A DNA stretch of 12,509 bases from JBBTYG01 sp964418085 (GTDB lineage Bacteria; Patescibacteriota; Minisyncoccia; UBA6257; 2-01-FULL-56-20), in NCBI GenBank assembly GCA_964418085.1, contig CAYQKB010000033.1, positions 1 to 12,509 of the forward strand. Direction: 5' to 3'. Positions 1-6,561 of the stretch are shown here, in pieces. The notes below the pieces were generated by a model. It saw only the letters and a list, made by a program, of their open reading frames with translations. It ran no database searches and was not told the DNA's origin. The first letter of the stretch is position 1. Every line of letters starts with the position of its first letter. The position numbers and the translations under genes were made by a program.

Positions 1-33
1 TAGACGAAGATCTATTTTCGACGAGTGAACCAA

Positions 34-56
34 TTGGATACAGCTTCTGTATCCAA
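34..56. repeat. Perfect 10-bp hairpin in gene-free left edge
   Basis: TTGGATACAG and CTGTATCCAA form a perfect 10-bp stem around a 3-base CTT loop. There is no T-run after it, so it is not a typical intrinsic terminator on the plus strand. It is the first of three adjacent symmetric sequences in the first 111 bases, which otherwise show no convincing gene. Confidence 0.6.
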
Positions 57-70
57 CCGCTGGGTTTCAA

Positions 71-111
71 AAAATTTTACTTTAGTAAAATTTTGTTCGA
101 CCTCCGGGAGG
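71..111. repeat. AT-rich inverted repeat plus CCTCC/GGAGG palindrome; copy of a motif near the other end
   Basis: AAAATTTTACT (71-81) and AGTAAAATTTT (84-94) are perfect inverted arms separated by TT. They are followed directly by GTTCGA and the palindrome CCTCCGGGAGG (101-111). Bases 80-100 match the reverse complement of 12398-12418 at 20 of 21 positions, so this is a dispersed repeat and not a unique sequence. Its function is unknown; the symmetry suggests a structured RNA or a small mobile or REP-like element. Confidence 0.6.
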
Positions 112-179
112 TGGCTCAAGTGTGGATAAATTTCAAGCGGTATTTTGGGAGACGGCTCGCTGGTTTTGATTTTTGTTTA

Positions 180-188
180 TGTTAAAAT
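180..188 (+). promoter_or_regulatory. Possible extended -10 promoter for the first orphan gene
   Basis: TG-T-TAAAAT (TG at 180-181, hexamer 183-188) matches the extended -10 pattern with five of six hexamer bases. No convincing -35 lies 16-18 bases upstream. Transcription would start near 195, about 38 bases before the chosen start codon at 233. Confidence 0.35.
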
Positions 189-232
189 AAGACCGGCATA
201 CAGGGTGACAACTTAATATGAAAGGAAGCACA

Positions 233-607
233 ATGGAAAATCTGAAACATCTTAAAATACTGGAAGCGATCGAGGAATTGGAAGGGGCGGTCAGGGCGCG
301 TGACAAACTCAATACTGTGCGACTGTGCGAAGCCGCGATGTGGGATGACGAAAAGTTGGCGGCGGAGCAGGTGGTGTGCACAGCCAGTCACTCTTTATAT
401 TCTACGTATATTGATGTGGAGCTGTGGAGCGGGACGGATCCGGAGACGAGAGGCATGGTTCGCGCGGCGCTCATGGCGGCGGCGGACTGCACGATTGACG
501 AGAATTGCAGAGCAAGCGCGAGGCGTTTTCGCGATGACTTCAACCAATTCATCTGGCGGAAACAACTAGACGTTGCGGCTTCGATTGCAGTGCCGGCGGC
601 GGCTTAG
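233..607 (+). CDS. Hypothetical protein, 124 aa
   Basis: I do not recognise this family. The product starts MENLKHLKIL and is a predicted mainly helical, soluble protein with alternating acidic and basic residues, several Ala-rich stretches and four cysteines. It has no signal peptide or membrane segment. The start at 233 is chosen because AAGGAAG (222-228) lies just upstream. An in-frame ATG at 218 is possible too, with GGGTGA (203-208) as a weaker site, adding five residues. The gene stands alone, with a possible promoter at 180-188 and a terminator at 641-676. Its codons are more GC-rich than those of the ribosomal genes. It is probably a real gene because of the ribosome binding site, terminator and uninterrupted frame, but the function is unknown. 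Confidence 0.65.
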   Translation: MENLKHLKILEAIEELEGAVRARDKLNTVRLCEAAMWDDEKLAAEQVVCTASHSLYSTYIDVELWSGTDPETRGMVRAALMAAADCTIDENCRASARRFRDDFNQFIWRKQLDVAASIAVPAAA

Positions 608-640
608 CTCTCCCGGCGGAGAACATTCGCTTCCAAAATT

Positions 641-676
641 AATCGGCGTGTCCCACAAGACCCGCCGATTGCTTTT
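641..676 (+). terminator. Intrinsic terminator
   Basis: AATCGGCG (641-648) pairs with CGCCGATT (663-670), with a possible inner GTC/GAC pairing, and is followed by GCTTTT. It closes the transcript of the 233-607 gene. Confidence 0.7.
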
Positions 677-700
677 GTAAACGGGCGTTGCTATTCTTTT

Positions 701-706
701 TATACT
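701..706 (+). promoter_or_regulatory. Possible -10 box for the 747 gene
   Basis: TATACT at 701-706 is a good -10 hexamer. The nearest -35-like hexamer, TTGTAA (675-680), is 20 bases away, which is too far for a standard spacer. Transcription would begin near 713, about 34 bases before the start codon. Confidence 0.4.
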
Positions 707-746
707 GCTACTTAACAATCAACAAATTGAAAGGAGGTGAAAGATA

Positions 747-1001
747 ATGAGAGACGACTTCGAGCCATTTGGTTTTGCGCCGTCGCCGACAGGAGAGATG
801 CTATCCGGGCCGGTTCGAAAAAGACGGAGCCGGGTCAGGCGGAAAGCCAGAAAAGCTCGGCAAGAGGAGCTTAATGAACTCATGGAGTGGCTTCGCTCGC
901 TGCCGCCGGATGAGCAGGAGCGAGTTTTGCGCACGATTAAGGAATTCATGGATACGCATTTGCCCGCTCGCCGCGCGAGCCGCCGAAAACGCTTCCATTA
1001 A
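747..1001 (+). CDS. Hypothetical small basic protein, 84 aa
   Basis: No family is recognised. The protein has a Pro/Gly-rich N-terminus, a very basic stretch (residues about 24-38, many Arg and Lys), a central acidic-amphipathic helix with the segment LRSLPPDEQERVLRTIKEFM (about 50-69) and an Arg-rich tail. This looks like a small nucleic-acid-binding or ribosome-associated protein, but that is inference from charge only. The start is decided by AAGGAGGTGA (731-740), a perfect complement of the 16S rRNA 3' end, six bases before ATG. That is the strongest Shine-Dalgarno site in the window. The gene stands alone, between the terminator at 641-676 and the one at 1008-1043. Confidence 0.7.
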   Translation: MRDDFEPFGFAPSPTGEMLSGPVRKRRSRVRRKARKARQEELNELMEWLRSLPPDEQERVLRTIKEFMDTHLPARRASRRKRFH

Positions 1002-1007
1002 AAATAG

Positions 1008-1043
1008 TGCCGGCGTCCACAAAAATGGACGCCGCATTTTTTT
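1008..1043 (+). terminator. Intrinsic terminator
   Basis: TGC-C-GGCGTCCA (1008-1019) pairs with TGGACGCCGCA (1026-1036) with one bulged C and a 6-base A-rich loop, followed by seven T (1037-1043). It is a strong terminator, seven bases after the stop of the 747 gene. Confidence 0.88.
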
Positions 1044-1052
1044 GAAATGTAG

Positions 1053-1058
1053 TATCAT
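1053..1058 (+). promoter_or_regulatory. Possible -10 box giving a leaderless DUF1653-prfB transcript
   Basis: TATCAT at 1053-1058 follows the terminator and precedes the ATG at 1066 by seven bases, which is the usual distance from -10 box to transcription start. There is no -35 and no Shine-Dalgarno site. If real, the mRNA would begin at or next to the start codon. Confidence 0.4.
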
Positions 1059-1065
1059 ACAACGT

Positions 1066-1281
1066 ATGGAGAGAATTATTATCGGCGGCACATACCGGCA
1101 TTTCAAGGGAAAAGAATATCGAGTGATTGGCATTGCAAAACACTCTGAGACACTCGAGGAAATGGTTGTGTATCAAAAGTTGTACGACGACGGCCTGTGG
1201 GTACGGCCTGCGAAAATGTTTTTGGAGGTCGTAGAACGCGAGGGTTACAAAGGGCCGCGGTTCGTGTATACTAAACTATGA
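1066..1281 (+). CDS. DUF1653 family protein, 71 aa
   Basis: This small protein matches the DUF1653 pattern along its length: GGTYRHFKGKEYRVIGIAKH near the N-terminus, then SETLEEMVVYQKLY, GLWVRPAKMF and a C-terminal PRFVYTKL. These are the conserved aromatic and charged positions of the family, whose molecular function is not known to me. The length is normal for a single-domain member. ATG 1066 is chosen because the family starts there; the longer in-frame reading upstream crosses the preceding gene and terminator. There is no Shine-Dalgarno site; a -10-like TATCAT ends seven bases before the start. The TGA stop (1279-1281) overlaps the prfB start as ATGA, so the two are probably translationally coupled. 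Confidence 0.88.
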   Translation: MERIIIGGTYRHFKGKEYRVIGIAKHSETLEEMVVYQKLYDDGLWVRPAKMFLEVVEREGYKGPRFVYTKL

Positions 1282-2316
1282 TGGATATAAGAGAATTTCA
1301 CGAACTTGAAGTTGAAGCCCCGCGATTGGCGGGGCGGCTTTGACATCGCAGGGAAGAAAAAAGAAATGGCGGAGCTATCGGCACGTATGGCAGGCGCCGA
1401 TTTTTGGAACGATCGTGCGAGAGCCGACGAGGAAATAAAAAATCTCGGCAAGCTTCAGGACATCGTACGGAAGTATGGGGAGATTGAAAAAGGAATTGCG
1501 GAGCTTAAAGGAAATTTTTCCGAAGACAAGTTTCATGAGCTCAAGCGCGCGTTCAAGGCGTTTGAGATTACCCAACTTTTTACAGGGAAATACGACAAGC
1601 AGTCTGTGGTGCTCTCGGTGTATCCGGGCGCCGGAGGTGAGGATGCGGAGGATTGGGCGAGGATGCTCGCCGAAATGTACGAAAATTATGCGAAGCAGAA
1701 AGGATATAAAATAACCGTTCTCGACGACAATCACCGTTCGCGGACGTATGAAATAAAAGGAGACTTCGCGTACGGATATTTGAAACATGAGATGGGCGTG
1801 CATCGGCTGGTGCGCATTTCTCCATTTTCGCCGAAGAAATTGCGGCATACCGCCTTCGCGCTCGTTGAAATCGTGCCAGACTTACCGGCGATGGATGAAT
1901 CGAAGCTGCAGATTCCCGATCGCGATTTGCGTTTTGATTTTTACCGATCCGGCGGGCCCGGCGGACAGAACGTGAATAAAGTGGAGACCGCTGTGCGTGG
2001 GATTCATATTCCGACGGGGCTTACGGTGAGTTCGCAGGCGGAGCGCTCGCAGGCGCAAAATCGCGAGAAGGTGCTCAAGCTTCTTAAGGCAAAGCTGTTT
2101 CATCTCATGGAAAAGAATCACGTCGAAGAACTCGGCAGTTTGAGAACAAAAGTGAAGCCGGAGTGGGGGAACCAGATACGGTCGTATGTTTTGAATCCCT
2201 ATCAGCTTGTGAAGGACCATCGCACCGATGTGGAGACTTCGCAGGTGGACAAGGTTCTTGCTGGCGATCTCGATATGTTTATTGAGGCGGAGGTGGAAAA
2301 ATTGCGAATGAGTTAG
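1278..2316 (+). CDS. prfB: Peptide chain release factor 2, with programmed +1 frameshift
   Basis: RF2 recognises UGA and UAA in the ribosomal A site and triggers peptide release. The stop-codon recognition motif SPF is at 1819-1827 and the catalytic GGQ at 1960-1968, inside the usual SGGPGGQNVNKVET block. The gene begins in another frame: ATG 1278 (or 1281) reads DIREFHELEV and on to CTT at 1338-1340, then in-frame TGA at 1341-1343. Slipping +1 on CTTTGAC reads GAC at 1342 and continues to TAG 2314-2316. The product is about 345 residues, close to the family's usual 350-365. The G-rich sequence just before CTT can act as the internal Shine-Dalgarno stimulator. Low RF2 lets the ribosome pause and shift, so RF2 regulates its own synthesis. 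The start overlaps the DUF1653 stop. Confidence 0.96.
1331..1344 (+). promoter_or_regulatory. prfB: RF2 autoregulatory +1 frameshift site
   Basis: The sequence GGGGCGG-CTT-TGA-C at 1331-1344 combines a purine-rich element, the slippery CTT codon and an in-frame TGA followed by C. It is the conserved bacterial RF2 recoding signal. The upstream zero-frame peptide of about 20 codons is open, and the +1 frame is the conserved RF2 body. Confidence 0.93.
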
Positions 2317-2333
2317 GCGTTCGGAGTTAATTT

Positions 2334-2342
2334 TGGTACTAT
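2334..2342 (+). promoter_or_regulatory. Possible extended -10 promoter for ftsEX
   Basis: TG-G-TACTAT (2334-2342) fits an extended -10 element just after the prfB stop. No clear -35 is present. Transcription would start near 2349, leaving a ~36-base leader before ftsE. Confidence 0.35.
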
Positions 2343-2384
2343 TATATGGCAGGTTAAAATTGGTAGAACATTTTTCAATTTCAC

Positions 2385-3065
2385 ATGATCACATTCCAAT
2401 CCGTTACAAAAGCATACACCCATTCAACTGCACTTGAGGACGTAAGTTTTGAAATTAAACAGGGAGAGTTCGTTTCTTTGAGCGGTCGGTCGGGCGCGGG
2501 GAAGTCGACGGTTATCCGGCTCTTAATCGGAGAGGAAAAGCCGACGAAGGGAAGGATTTTTTTCGATCAATTTGAAGTCGGTAAGGTAAAAAACAGCGAG
2601 TTGCCCGCATTCAGGCGTCACATAGGCGTTATTTTTCAGGATTTTCGTCTTTTGCCGAATAAGACTTCATATGAAAACGTGGCGTTCGCGCTCGAAGTGG
2701 CGGGGCGTCCGCATAGCGAGATTGAGGAACTTGTGCCGCAGGTGCTCGATATGGTGGGACTGGGCGATAAAGGCAAGAATTTTCCCAATGAGCTTTCCGG
2801 TGGAGAAAAGCAGCGCGTCGCGATCGCACGCGCGATGATACACAGGCCGGAGGTGGTAATTGCCGACGAGCCGACCGGTAATTTGGATCCACTAAACGCT
2901 TTCGAGATTTTAAAAATCCTTCAAAAAATAAATGAGCTCGGAACGACGGTGCTGCTTGCTACGCATGACCGCGAGATTATCAATCGGCTTGAGAAGCGGG
3001 TGATAACCATTGATCGTGGTAGAATAATCCGGGATGAAGAGAGGGGGAAATATATACTTGTTTAA
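2385..3065 (+). CDS. ftsE: Cell division ATP-binding protein FtsE, 226 aa
   Basis: FtsE is the cytoplasmic ATPase of the FtsEX complex, which couples divisome state to peptidoglycan hydrolysis through FtsX. All ABC motifs are present: Walker [10 protein letters not shown] (34-42), Q-loop in FQDFRLLP (Q85), signature LSGGE (137-141), Walker B VVIADE ending at E162, and the switch histidine H194. The FQDFRLLP segment and full-length single-domain size favour FtsE over other small ABC ATPases, and ftsX follows directly. The start has no Shine-Dalgarno site. Between ftsE and ftsX lies a 93-base AT-rich inverted repeat. Confidence 0.95.
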   Translation: MITFQSVTKAYTHSTALEDVSFEIKQGEFVSLSGRSGAGKSTVIRLLIGEEKPTKGRIFFDQFEVGKVKNSELPAFRRHIGVIFQDFRLLPNKTSYENVAFALEVAGRPHSEIEELVPQVLDMVGLGDKGKNFPNELSGGEKQRVAIARAMIHRPEVVIADEPTGNLDPLNAFEILKILQKINELGTTVLLATHDREIINRLEKRVITIDRGRIIRDEERGKYILV

Positions 3066-3158
3066 AATTTTTCAATTTACAATTACCAATTTTCAATTAT
3101 TAAAAATAAACATCAACCTTTTTGAAAATTAAAAATTGATAATTGAAAATTAATTACC
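3066..3158. repeat. AT-rich inverted repeat filling the ftsE-ftsX gap (family 2)
   Basis: The whole gap is an imperfect inverted repeat. The left arm has TTTACAATTACC and TTTTCAATTATT; the right arm has AAAATTAAAAATTGATAATT and GAAAATTAAT. The right arm ends four bases before the ftsX ATG and no ribosome binding site separates them. It resembles the rpmJ-rpsM spacer (6491-6561) in composition and in words such as TTTACAATTA and AAAATTAAAAATTGA. It would form a long hairpin in the transcript. Confidence 0.7.
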
Positions 3159-4067
3159 ATGTTCACCATCATCTCTCGCATTATTCATTATGGGTTAAAA
3201 AACTTTTGGCGAAACGGACTTTTGTCGACCGCGACGGTTGCGATCATGGTGCTCGCACTTCTTGTGTTTTCGGGTCTTATTATTTTCGATGCTACAGCGA
3301 GCCAGGCCGTGGCATCCATTCAGGATAAAATTGATATCAGCGTCTATTTCAAAACGACAACCCCCGAAGATCAGGTTTTGCAGCTCAAAGATTCGCTCGA
3401 AAAATTATCCGAGGTAAAATCAGTCGAATATATCTCGTCCGATAAAGCACTCGAGATTTTCAAAGCGACGCATCAAAACGATCAGGTTATCAGCCAGGGG
3501 ATAAACGAGCTCAATTCAAATCCGCTCGAAGCGTCGCTCAACATAAAAGCGAAAAAGCCGAACCAGTACGCCTCCATTGCGGAGTATCTCAAGGCGCCGG
3601 CACTTACGAACTACATTGATTCAGTGAGTTATTCAAAAAATCAGGCTGTCATAGACCGGCTTGTGTCTATTATTAATACTATCAATTGGGGCGGAATGAT
3701 CTCGACCATTTTCCTCGCGTTTATCGCCGGACTCGTGGTATTCAACACGATTCGTATCGCAATCCATTCAAACAGGGAGGAAGTCGGAATTATGCGTGCG
3801 GTTGGAGCTTCAAACCTGTTGGTCCGCGGGCCACTCGTTATCGAAGGGATTATTGCCGGAGTTATGGCGGCGGTGCTTAGTATGATCATTACCGCGCCCA
3901 TCGTGTATTTCGTTTCTCCGTATGTGAAAATTTTCATACCCGGTTTTGACGTATACCAATATTTTATCAGCGATATTTTCAGGTTGTTCTTGTATCAGCT
4001 TCTTTTTTCGGTTGGCATCGGCATTTTCTCGAGTTTTGTTGCCGTTCGACGATATTTGAAAAATTAG
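3159..4067 (+). CDS. ftsX: Cell division protein FtsX, 302 aa
   Basis: FtsX is the membrane subunit that, with FtsE, transmits ATP-driven changes to extracytoplasmic peptidoglycan hydrolases or their activators. The topology is typical: TM1 about 21-45, an extracytoplasmic domain about 46-178 containing the family-like NPLEASL (121-127), TM2 about 179-202, the cytoplasmic coupling segment NREEVGIMRAVGAS (205-218), TM3 about 226-252 and TM4 about 275-297, ending in a short basic tail. The length is normal for FtsX. There is no Shine-Dalgarno site before ATG 3159. No hydrolase partner gene (for example an M23 or NlpC/P60 protein) lies next to it in this window. Confidence 0.94.
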   Translation: MFTIISRIIHYGLKNFWRNGLLSTATVAIMVLALLVFSGLIIFDATASQAVASIQDKIDISVYFKTTTPEDQVLQLKDSLEKLSEVKSVEYISSDKALEIFKATHQNDQVISQGINELNSNPLEASLNIKAKKPNQYASIAEYLKAPALTNYIDSVSYSKNQAVIDRLVSIINTINWGGMISTIFLAFIAGLVVFNTIRIAIHSNREEVGIMRAVGASNLLVRGPLVIEGIIAGVMAAVLSMIITAPIVYFVSPYVKIFIPGFDVYQYFISDIFRLFLYQLLFSVGIGIFSSFVAVRRYLKN

Positions 4068-4071
4068 GTGT

Positions 4072-4095
4072 TACGAAAATACGAAAATACGAAAT
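4072..4095. repeat. Short tandem repeat, 8 bp x 3
   Basis: TACGAAAA occurs at 4072-4079 and 4080-4087, with a third copy TACGAAAT at 4088-4095, just after the ftsX stop. The function is unknown; it may be a slippage product. Confidence 0.7.
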
Positions 4096-4109
4096 TTAGA
4101 AAATTATAA

Positions 4110-4226
4110 ATCCCGTTAGAAGCCGCGATCGCGCGATAAAACCAAAAAACAATTTATATGAGAAATAGTCGTTGCAAATTAATAAGTTTTAACAGGTCGC
4201 AGATCGCGATCCGCTTGTAACGGGAT
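4110..4226. repeat. 117-bp imperfect palindrome ending in the next gene's start codon (element 1)
   Basis: ATCCCGTTA (4110-4118) pairs with TAACGGGAT (4218-4226), AAGC (4120-4123) with GCTT (4213-4216), and GATCGCG (4127-4133) with CGCGATC (4205-4211), about 20 bp in all. The last two bases are the A and T of the next gene's ATG (4225-4227), so the start codon would be within a stem. The ends and the internal TTTTAACAGG (4187-4196) recur in the 11419-11550 element. It could be a MITE-like repeat, a 5'-UTR structure, or both. Confidence 0.7.
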
Positions 4227-5928
4227 GAAAAAAATATTTGTTCGGCGAGACGAATCGGTCGCCGAGCTGGTTGAAAAAATTGTCAGCGCCGAAGATACAG
4301 ATGTGATTCTCGTTCTCCCCCGGGGTTCGGGAGTTGGAGAGGCGGTGAGTAATTTTGATACGATAAAACGAGAAGCCGAAGGGGCTCAAAAAAAGATTTT
4401 TATCGAATCGGTTGATGAAGATGTTCTAGCTTTGGCAAAGTCGCTTCATATTGAGGCACTTCATCCGCTTTTTGGCGGAGCGCGGAAGCAGGTACTCTCC
4501 GACATCGTGCCCGTAATGGATGATGGCCTCGGCGCGTTTTTTTTGAAAAAGGAGAGCAAAAAGACGCGCAAACAAAAAAAGGAATCAGTGGTTCGTGATT
4601 CGGAAAAAACAGAAGGTGAGCCGCATATTCATTCCGTTCCAAAAATAGCAAAGATAAAAAGCGGTGTTGCCCGTGCTCACAAAGTCCAATTGCCCAAAGA
4701 CGAAGATACTGAAGATGAAGCCGAAGAAGTGTATTCCGATGCAGCCCCGGGAATGAGGCGGAAATTCACCGGCGCGGTAGTTGTGCTCGCGCTCATTCTT
4801 CTTTTGTGGGGCAGTGTGTGGTTTGTAAATACGTTTTTTGGAACGGCGACGATCAATCTGCAGTTCAAAAAAACATCGTGGGAATATATACATTCATTTG
4901 TTGCCGACACATCGGTTGCCACAACATCAACTATTGTTAAAAATTATACCCTTCCGGGTCAGCTTTTCACTTCGCCGATAAATTATGTTCTTCCATCTCC
5001 AGCTTCCGGGATGAAGATGGTTTCCGAAAAGGCAACCGGCATTATCACTATTCATAACGGATACAGTTCTGCTGCTCAACCCCTTGTTGCAGGAACGCGG
5101 TTCCAAACTCCCGACGGAAAAATATTTCGGCTGACGAATCAGGTGCTTGTGCCAGGAGCGGAAATACAGGATGGTAAGATTGTTTCTTCGTCGCTTCAGG
5201 CCGCGATTGTCGCGGATGCTCCCGGTCCTGCTTATAATCTTGGTCCGATTTCGCGACTTACCATTCCGGGGTTTAAGGGTTCTCCGAAGTACGATGTTTT
5301 TTATGGAGAATTGGCTCGGGCGACGACGGGCGGTTTTGTCGGAAATAAGGCGGTTCCAACTGCCGCAGATATTCAGCAGGGGAAAGATAAAATGGTTGCC
5401 ATATTACAAACAACCCTCGAGAGTAATCTTCGCGCGAGGTATCCGGATGATCTCGTATGGCTCGATGCCGCTCGGAAGTTTAAAATTTCAAAATTAACTG
5501 TAAATGAAAATACCACGAACGGAAATTTTAGCGTGTTTGGAGAGGCGAGCGCTTCTATCATTGGTTTCCGCGAACAGGATCTTCGATCGTTCTTAAACTC
5601 AGTCGCAATTTCCGGGGACAATAATTTCATTCTTAACGATATACATATTAGGTATTCTTCGGTTGCGGTGAGCAGTGCAGGAGACAGACTCACGTTTGCG
5701 GCGTCCGCAAGCGGAACACTGACAACGAACTTCTCTCCCGACGATTTTCGTGCGAAGGTGGCGGATCACACCGTTGATGAAGCGCGGTTTATGGTTTCGC
5801 AGCTTCCCGGGCTTACCGAAGGGAAGATATCCGTTTGGCCCGCATGGCCTGGGTTTTTTAGGTCGCTTTTGCCGTGGCTTGATCACACGCCTTCCGACAG
5901 AAATCGCATACACGTCTCGATCAATTGA
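4225..5928 (+). CDS. Membrane-anchored baseplate-J-like protein, 567 aa
   Basis: The N-terminal ~80 residues look like an alpha/beta domain (alternating strands such as DVILVLP and KKIFIESV), followed by a Lys/Glu-rich linker (about 108-175), one transmembrane helix (about 181-203) and a large C-terminal part predicted outside the cell. That part contains KATGIITIHNGYSS, PLVAGTRFQTPDGKIFRL and VPGAE, the pattern annotated as baseplate J/gp47-like in many CPR genomes. The function is unknown; a cell-surface or envelope role is an inference. No phage or secretion-system genes are nearby, so the name describes the fold only. It follows ftsX by 157 bases, which contain element 1, and no Shine-Dalgarno site is visible. 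It ends in TGA. Confidence 0.8.
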   Translation: MKKIFVRRDESVAELVEKIVSAEDTDVILVLPRGSGVGEAVSNFDTIKREAEGAQKKIFIESVDEDVLALAKSLHIEALHPLFGGARKQVLSDIVPVMDDGLGAFFLKKESKKTRKQKKESVVRDSEKTEGEPHIHSVPKIAKIKSGVARAHKVQLPKDEDTEDEAEEVYSDAAPGMRRKFTGAVVVLALILLLWGSVWFVNTFFGTATINLQFKKTSWEYIHSFVADTSVATTSTIVKNYTLPGQLFTSPINYVLPSPASGMKMVSEKATGIITIHNGYSSAAQPLVAGTRFQTPDGKIFRLTNQVLVPGAEIQDGKIVSSSLQAAIVADAPGPAYNLGPISRLTIPGFKGSPKYDVFYGELARATTGGFVGNKAVPTAADIQQGKDKMVAILQTTLESNLRARYPDDLVWLDAARKFKISKLTVNENTTNGNFSVFGEASASIIGFREQDLRSFLNSVAISGDNNFILNDIHIRYSSVAVSSAGDRLTFAASASGTLTTNFSPDDFRAKVADHTVDEARFMVSQLPGLTEGKISVWPAWPGFFRSLLPWLDHTPSDRNRIHVSIN

Positions 5929-5953
5929 CACATTCAATATATTCAACATTCAG

Positions 5954-5985
5954 TGTCAATCCTGAGTGTAGTCGAAGGATTGACA
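5954..5985. repeat. Perfect 10-bp inverted repeat with CCTGAG/TCGAAGG core, overlapping a -35 box
   Basis: TGTCAATCCT (5954-5963) and AGGATTGACA (5976-5985) are perfect inverted arms around a 12-base loop. The core CCTGAGTGTAGTCGAAGG resembles an extragenic hairpin motif that I know as common in several bacterial groups. It is followed by ATTGTTTTGTT, so it may also act as a weak terminator of the upstream gene. The right arm contains the -35 of the infA promoter. Confidence 0.7.
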
Positions 5986-6009
5986 ATTGTTTTGTTGCTC
6001 GGCTATAAT
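5980..6009 (+). promoter_or_regulatory. Consensus sigma70 promoter of the infA-rpsI operon
   Basis: TTGACA (5980-5985) and TATAAT (6004-6009) are both perfect consensus, with an 18-base spacer. Transcription would start near 6016, three bases before the leader ORF at 6019 and about 68 bases before infA. Confidence 0.88.
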
Positions 6010-6018
6010 TGATCGGCA

Positions 6019-6087
6019 ATGAAAGACGGGTTATCAAGCAAAGGTTGGCATTCAAAGCAGAAGATTAATCATTTTTTGCGGGAATGA
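6019..6087 (+). CDS. Possible 22-aa leader peptide coupled to infA
   Basis: ATG 6019 opens a 22-codon frame beginning MKDGLSSKGW, rich in Lys and Ser, and ending in TGA at 6085-6087. That stop overlaps the infA ATG (6084-6086) as ATGA. It lies about three bases after the predicted transcription start and has no Shine-Dalgarno site, so translation would be nearly leaderless. I recognise no homolog. It could be a regulatory leader that delivers ribosomes to infA, or a chance frame. Confidence 0.45.
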   Translation: MKDGLSSKGWHSKQKINHFLRE

Positions 6088-6293
6088 CGGCCACCGCAGA
6101 AGAAGGAATAGTCAAAGAAGCCCTTCCCGGGTTGACCTTTCGGGTTGTTCTCAAGAAAGATGAGACAAACGAAATTTTGGCGCATCTTGCCGGCAAGATG
6201 AAGCTCAACAATATCAGGGTTCTCCAAGGCGATCGGGTTCTTGTGGAGATGGGGCCTGACGGCAGGCGAGGGCGCATAGTGAGGAGGTTATAA
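6084..6293 (+). CDS. infA: Translation initiation factor IF-1, 69 aa
   Basis: IF-1 is a single OB-fold protein that binds the 30S A site and works with IF-2 and IF-3 during initiation. The sequence carries the family pattern: GIVKEALPGLTFRVVL at the first strands, then HLAGKMKLNNIRVLQGDRVLVEM and the C-terminal GRRGRIVRRL. Length is normal, with an N-terminus a few residues shorter than in E. coli. GGGA just before the start is too close to be a useful Shine-Dalgarno site; coupling to the upstream 22-codon frame may supply ribosomes. It is the first conserved gene after the strong promoter at 5980-6009; the usual neighbours secY, adk and map are absent here. Confidence 0.96.
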   Translation: MTATAEEGIVKEALPGLTFRVVLKKDETNEILAHLAGKMKLNNIRVLQGDRVLVEMGPDGRRGRIVRRL

Positions 6294-6376
6294 AATATCA
6301 AAAATGAAAAATCAAAGATCAAAAATGGCTTTTTACAATATTTGATTTTTGATATTTATTTTTTAATCTACATCGT
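6294..6376. repeat. AT-rich inverted repeat filling the infA-rpmJ gap (family 1, copy A)
   Basis: The left arm starts within three bases of the infA stop with AATATCAAAAATGAAAAATC and the right arm carries TTTGATTTTTGATATTT. They pair over at least 13 bases. The first 33 bases of the left arm are identical to the left arm of copy B (7422-7505). Confidence 0.8.
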
Positions 6377-6490
6377 ATGAAAGTTCGAAGTTCAGTAAAA
6401 ACAATGTGCAGGAATTGTCAGATCGTAAAGCGCAAACGGCGACTGTATATTGTGTGTGTGAATCCGAAACATAAACAACGACAAGGATAA
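6377..6490 (+). CDS. rpmJ: Ribosomal protein L36 (bL36), 37 aa
   Basis: L36 is a tiny zinc-ribbon protein of the 50S subunit. It starts [14 protein letters not shown] and has the zinc ligands C11, C14, C27 and H32, so this is the zinc-binding (C+) form. The length of 37 residues is typical. It is flanked by two different AT-rich inverted repeats, copy A before it and a family 2 element after it. No Shine-Dalgarno site precedes ATG 6377. Confidence 0.95.
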   Translation: MKVRSSVKTMCRNCQIVKRKRRLYIVCVNPKHKQRQG

Positions 6491-6561
6491 ATAATAATTT
6501 ACAATTACTAATTTACAATTTTCAATTGAAAACTGAAAATTAAAAATTGAAAATTTATACA
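6491..6561. repeat. AT-rich inverted repeat filling the rpmJ-rpsM gap (family 2)
   Basis: TTTACAATTTTCAATT near the centre pairs with AATTGAAAACTGAAAATTAA and AAATTGAAAAT on the right. The element runs from the rpmJ stop to four bases before the rpsM ATG. It shares TTTACAATTA and AAAATTAAAAATTGA with the ftsE-ftsX spacer. Confidence 0.7.

Noticed and set aside
133..391. Minus-strand ORFs over the first orphan gene
   Set aside because: They have no ribosome site, odd composition, and are antisense shadows of a gene with a ribosome binding site and terminator.
1306..1341. ATG 1306 as the prfB start
   Set aside because: It lies in the +1 frame only because of the shift; the zero frame from 1278 leads straight to CTTTGAC and gives the conserved RF2 layout.
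1306..2316. UGA recoded as glycine (Gracilibacteria-type code)
   Set aside because: RF2 with its frameshift is present, and DUF1653, the 567-aa gene and the dehydratase end in TGA at sensible family ends.
4225..5928. Phage tail or contractile injection system because of the baseplate-J-like match
   Set aside because: No tube, sheath or other baseplate genes are nearby, and the protein has a membrane anchor; similar single proteins are ordinary in CPR genomes.
6547..6561. TTG start for rpsM
   Set aside because: The extra residues come from the AT-rich repeat; the S13 family starts at ATG 6562.
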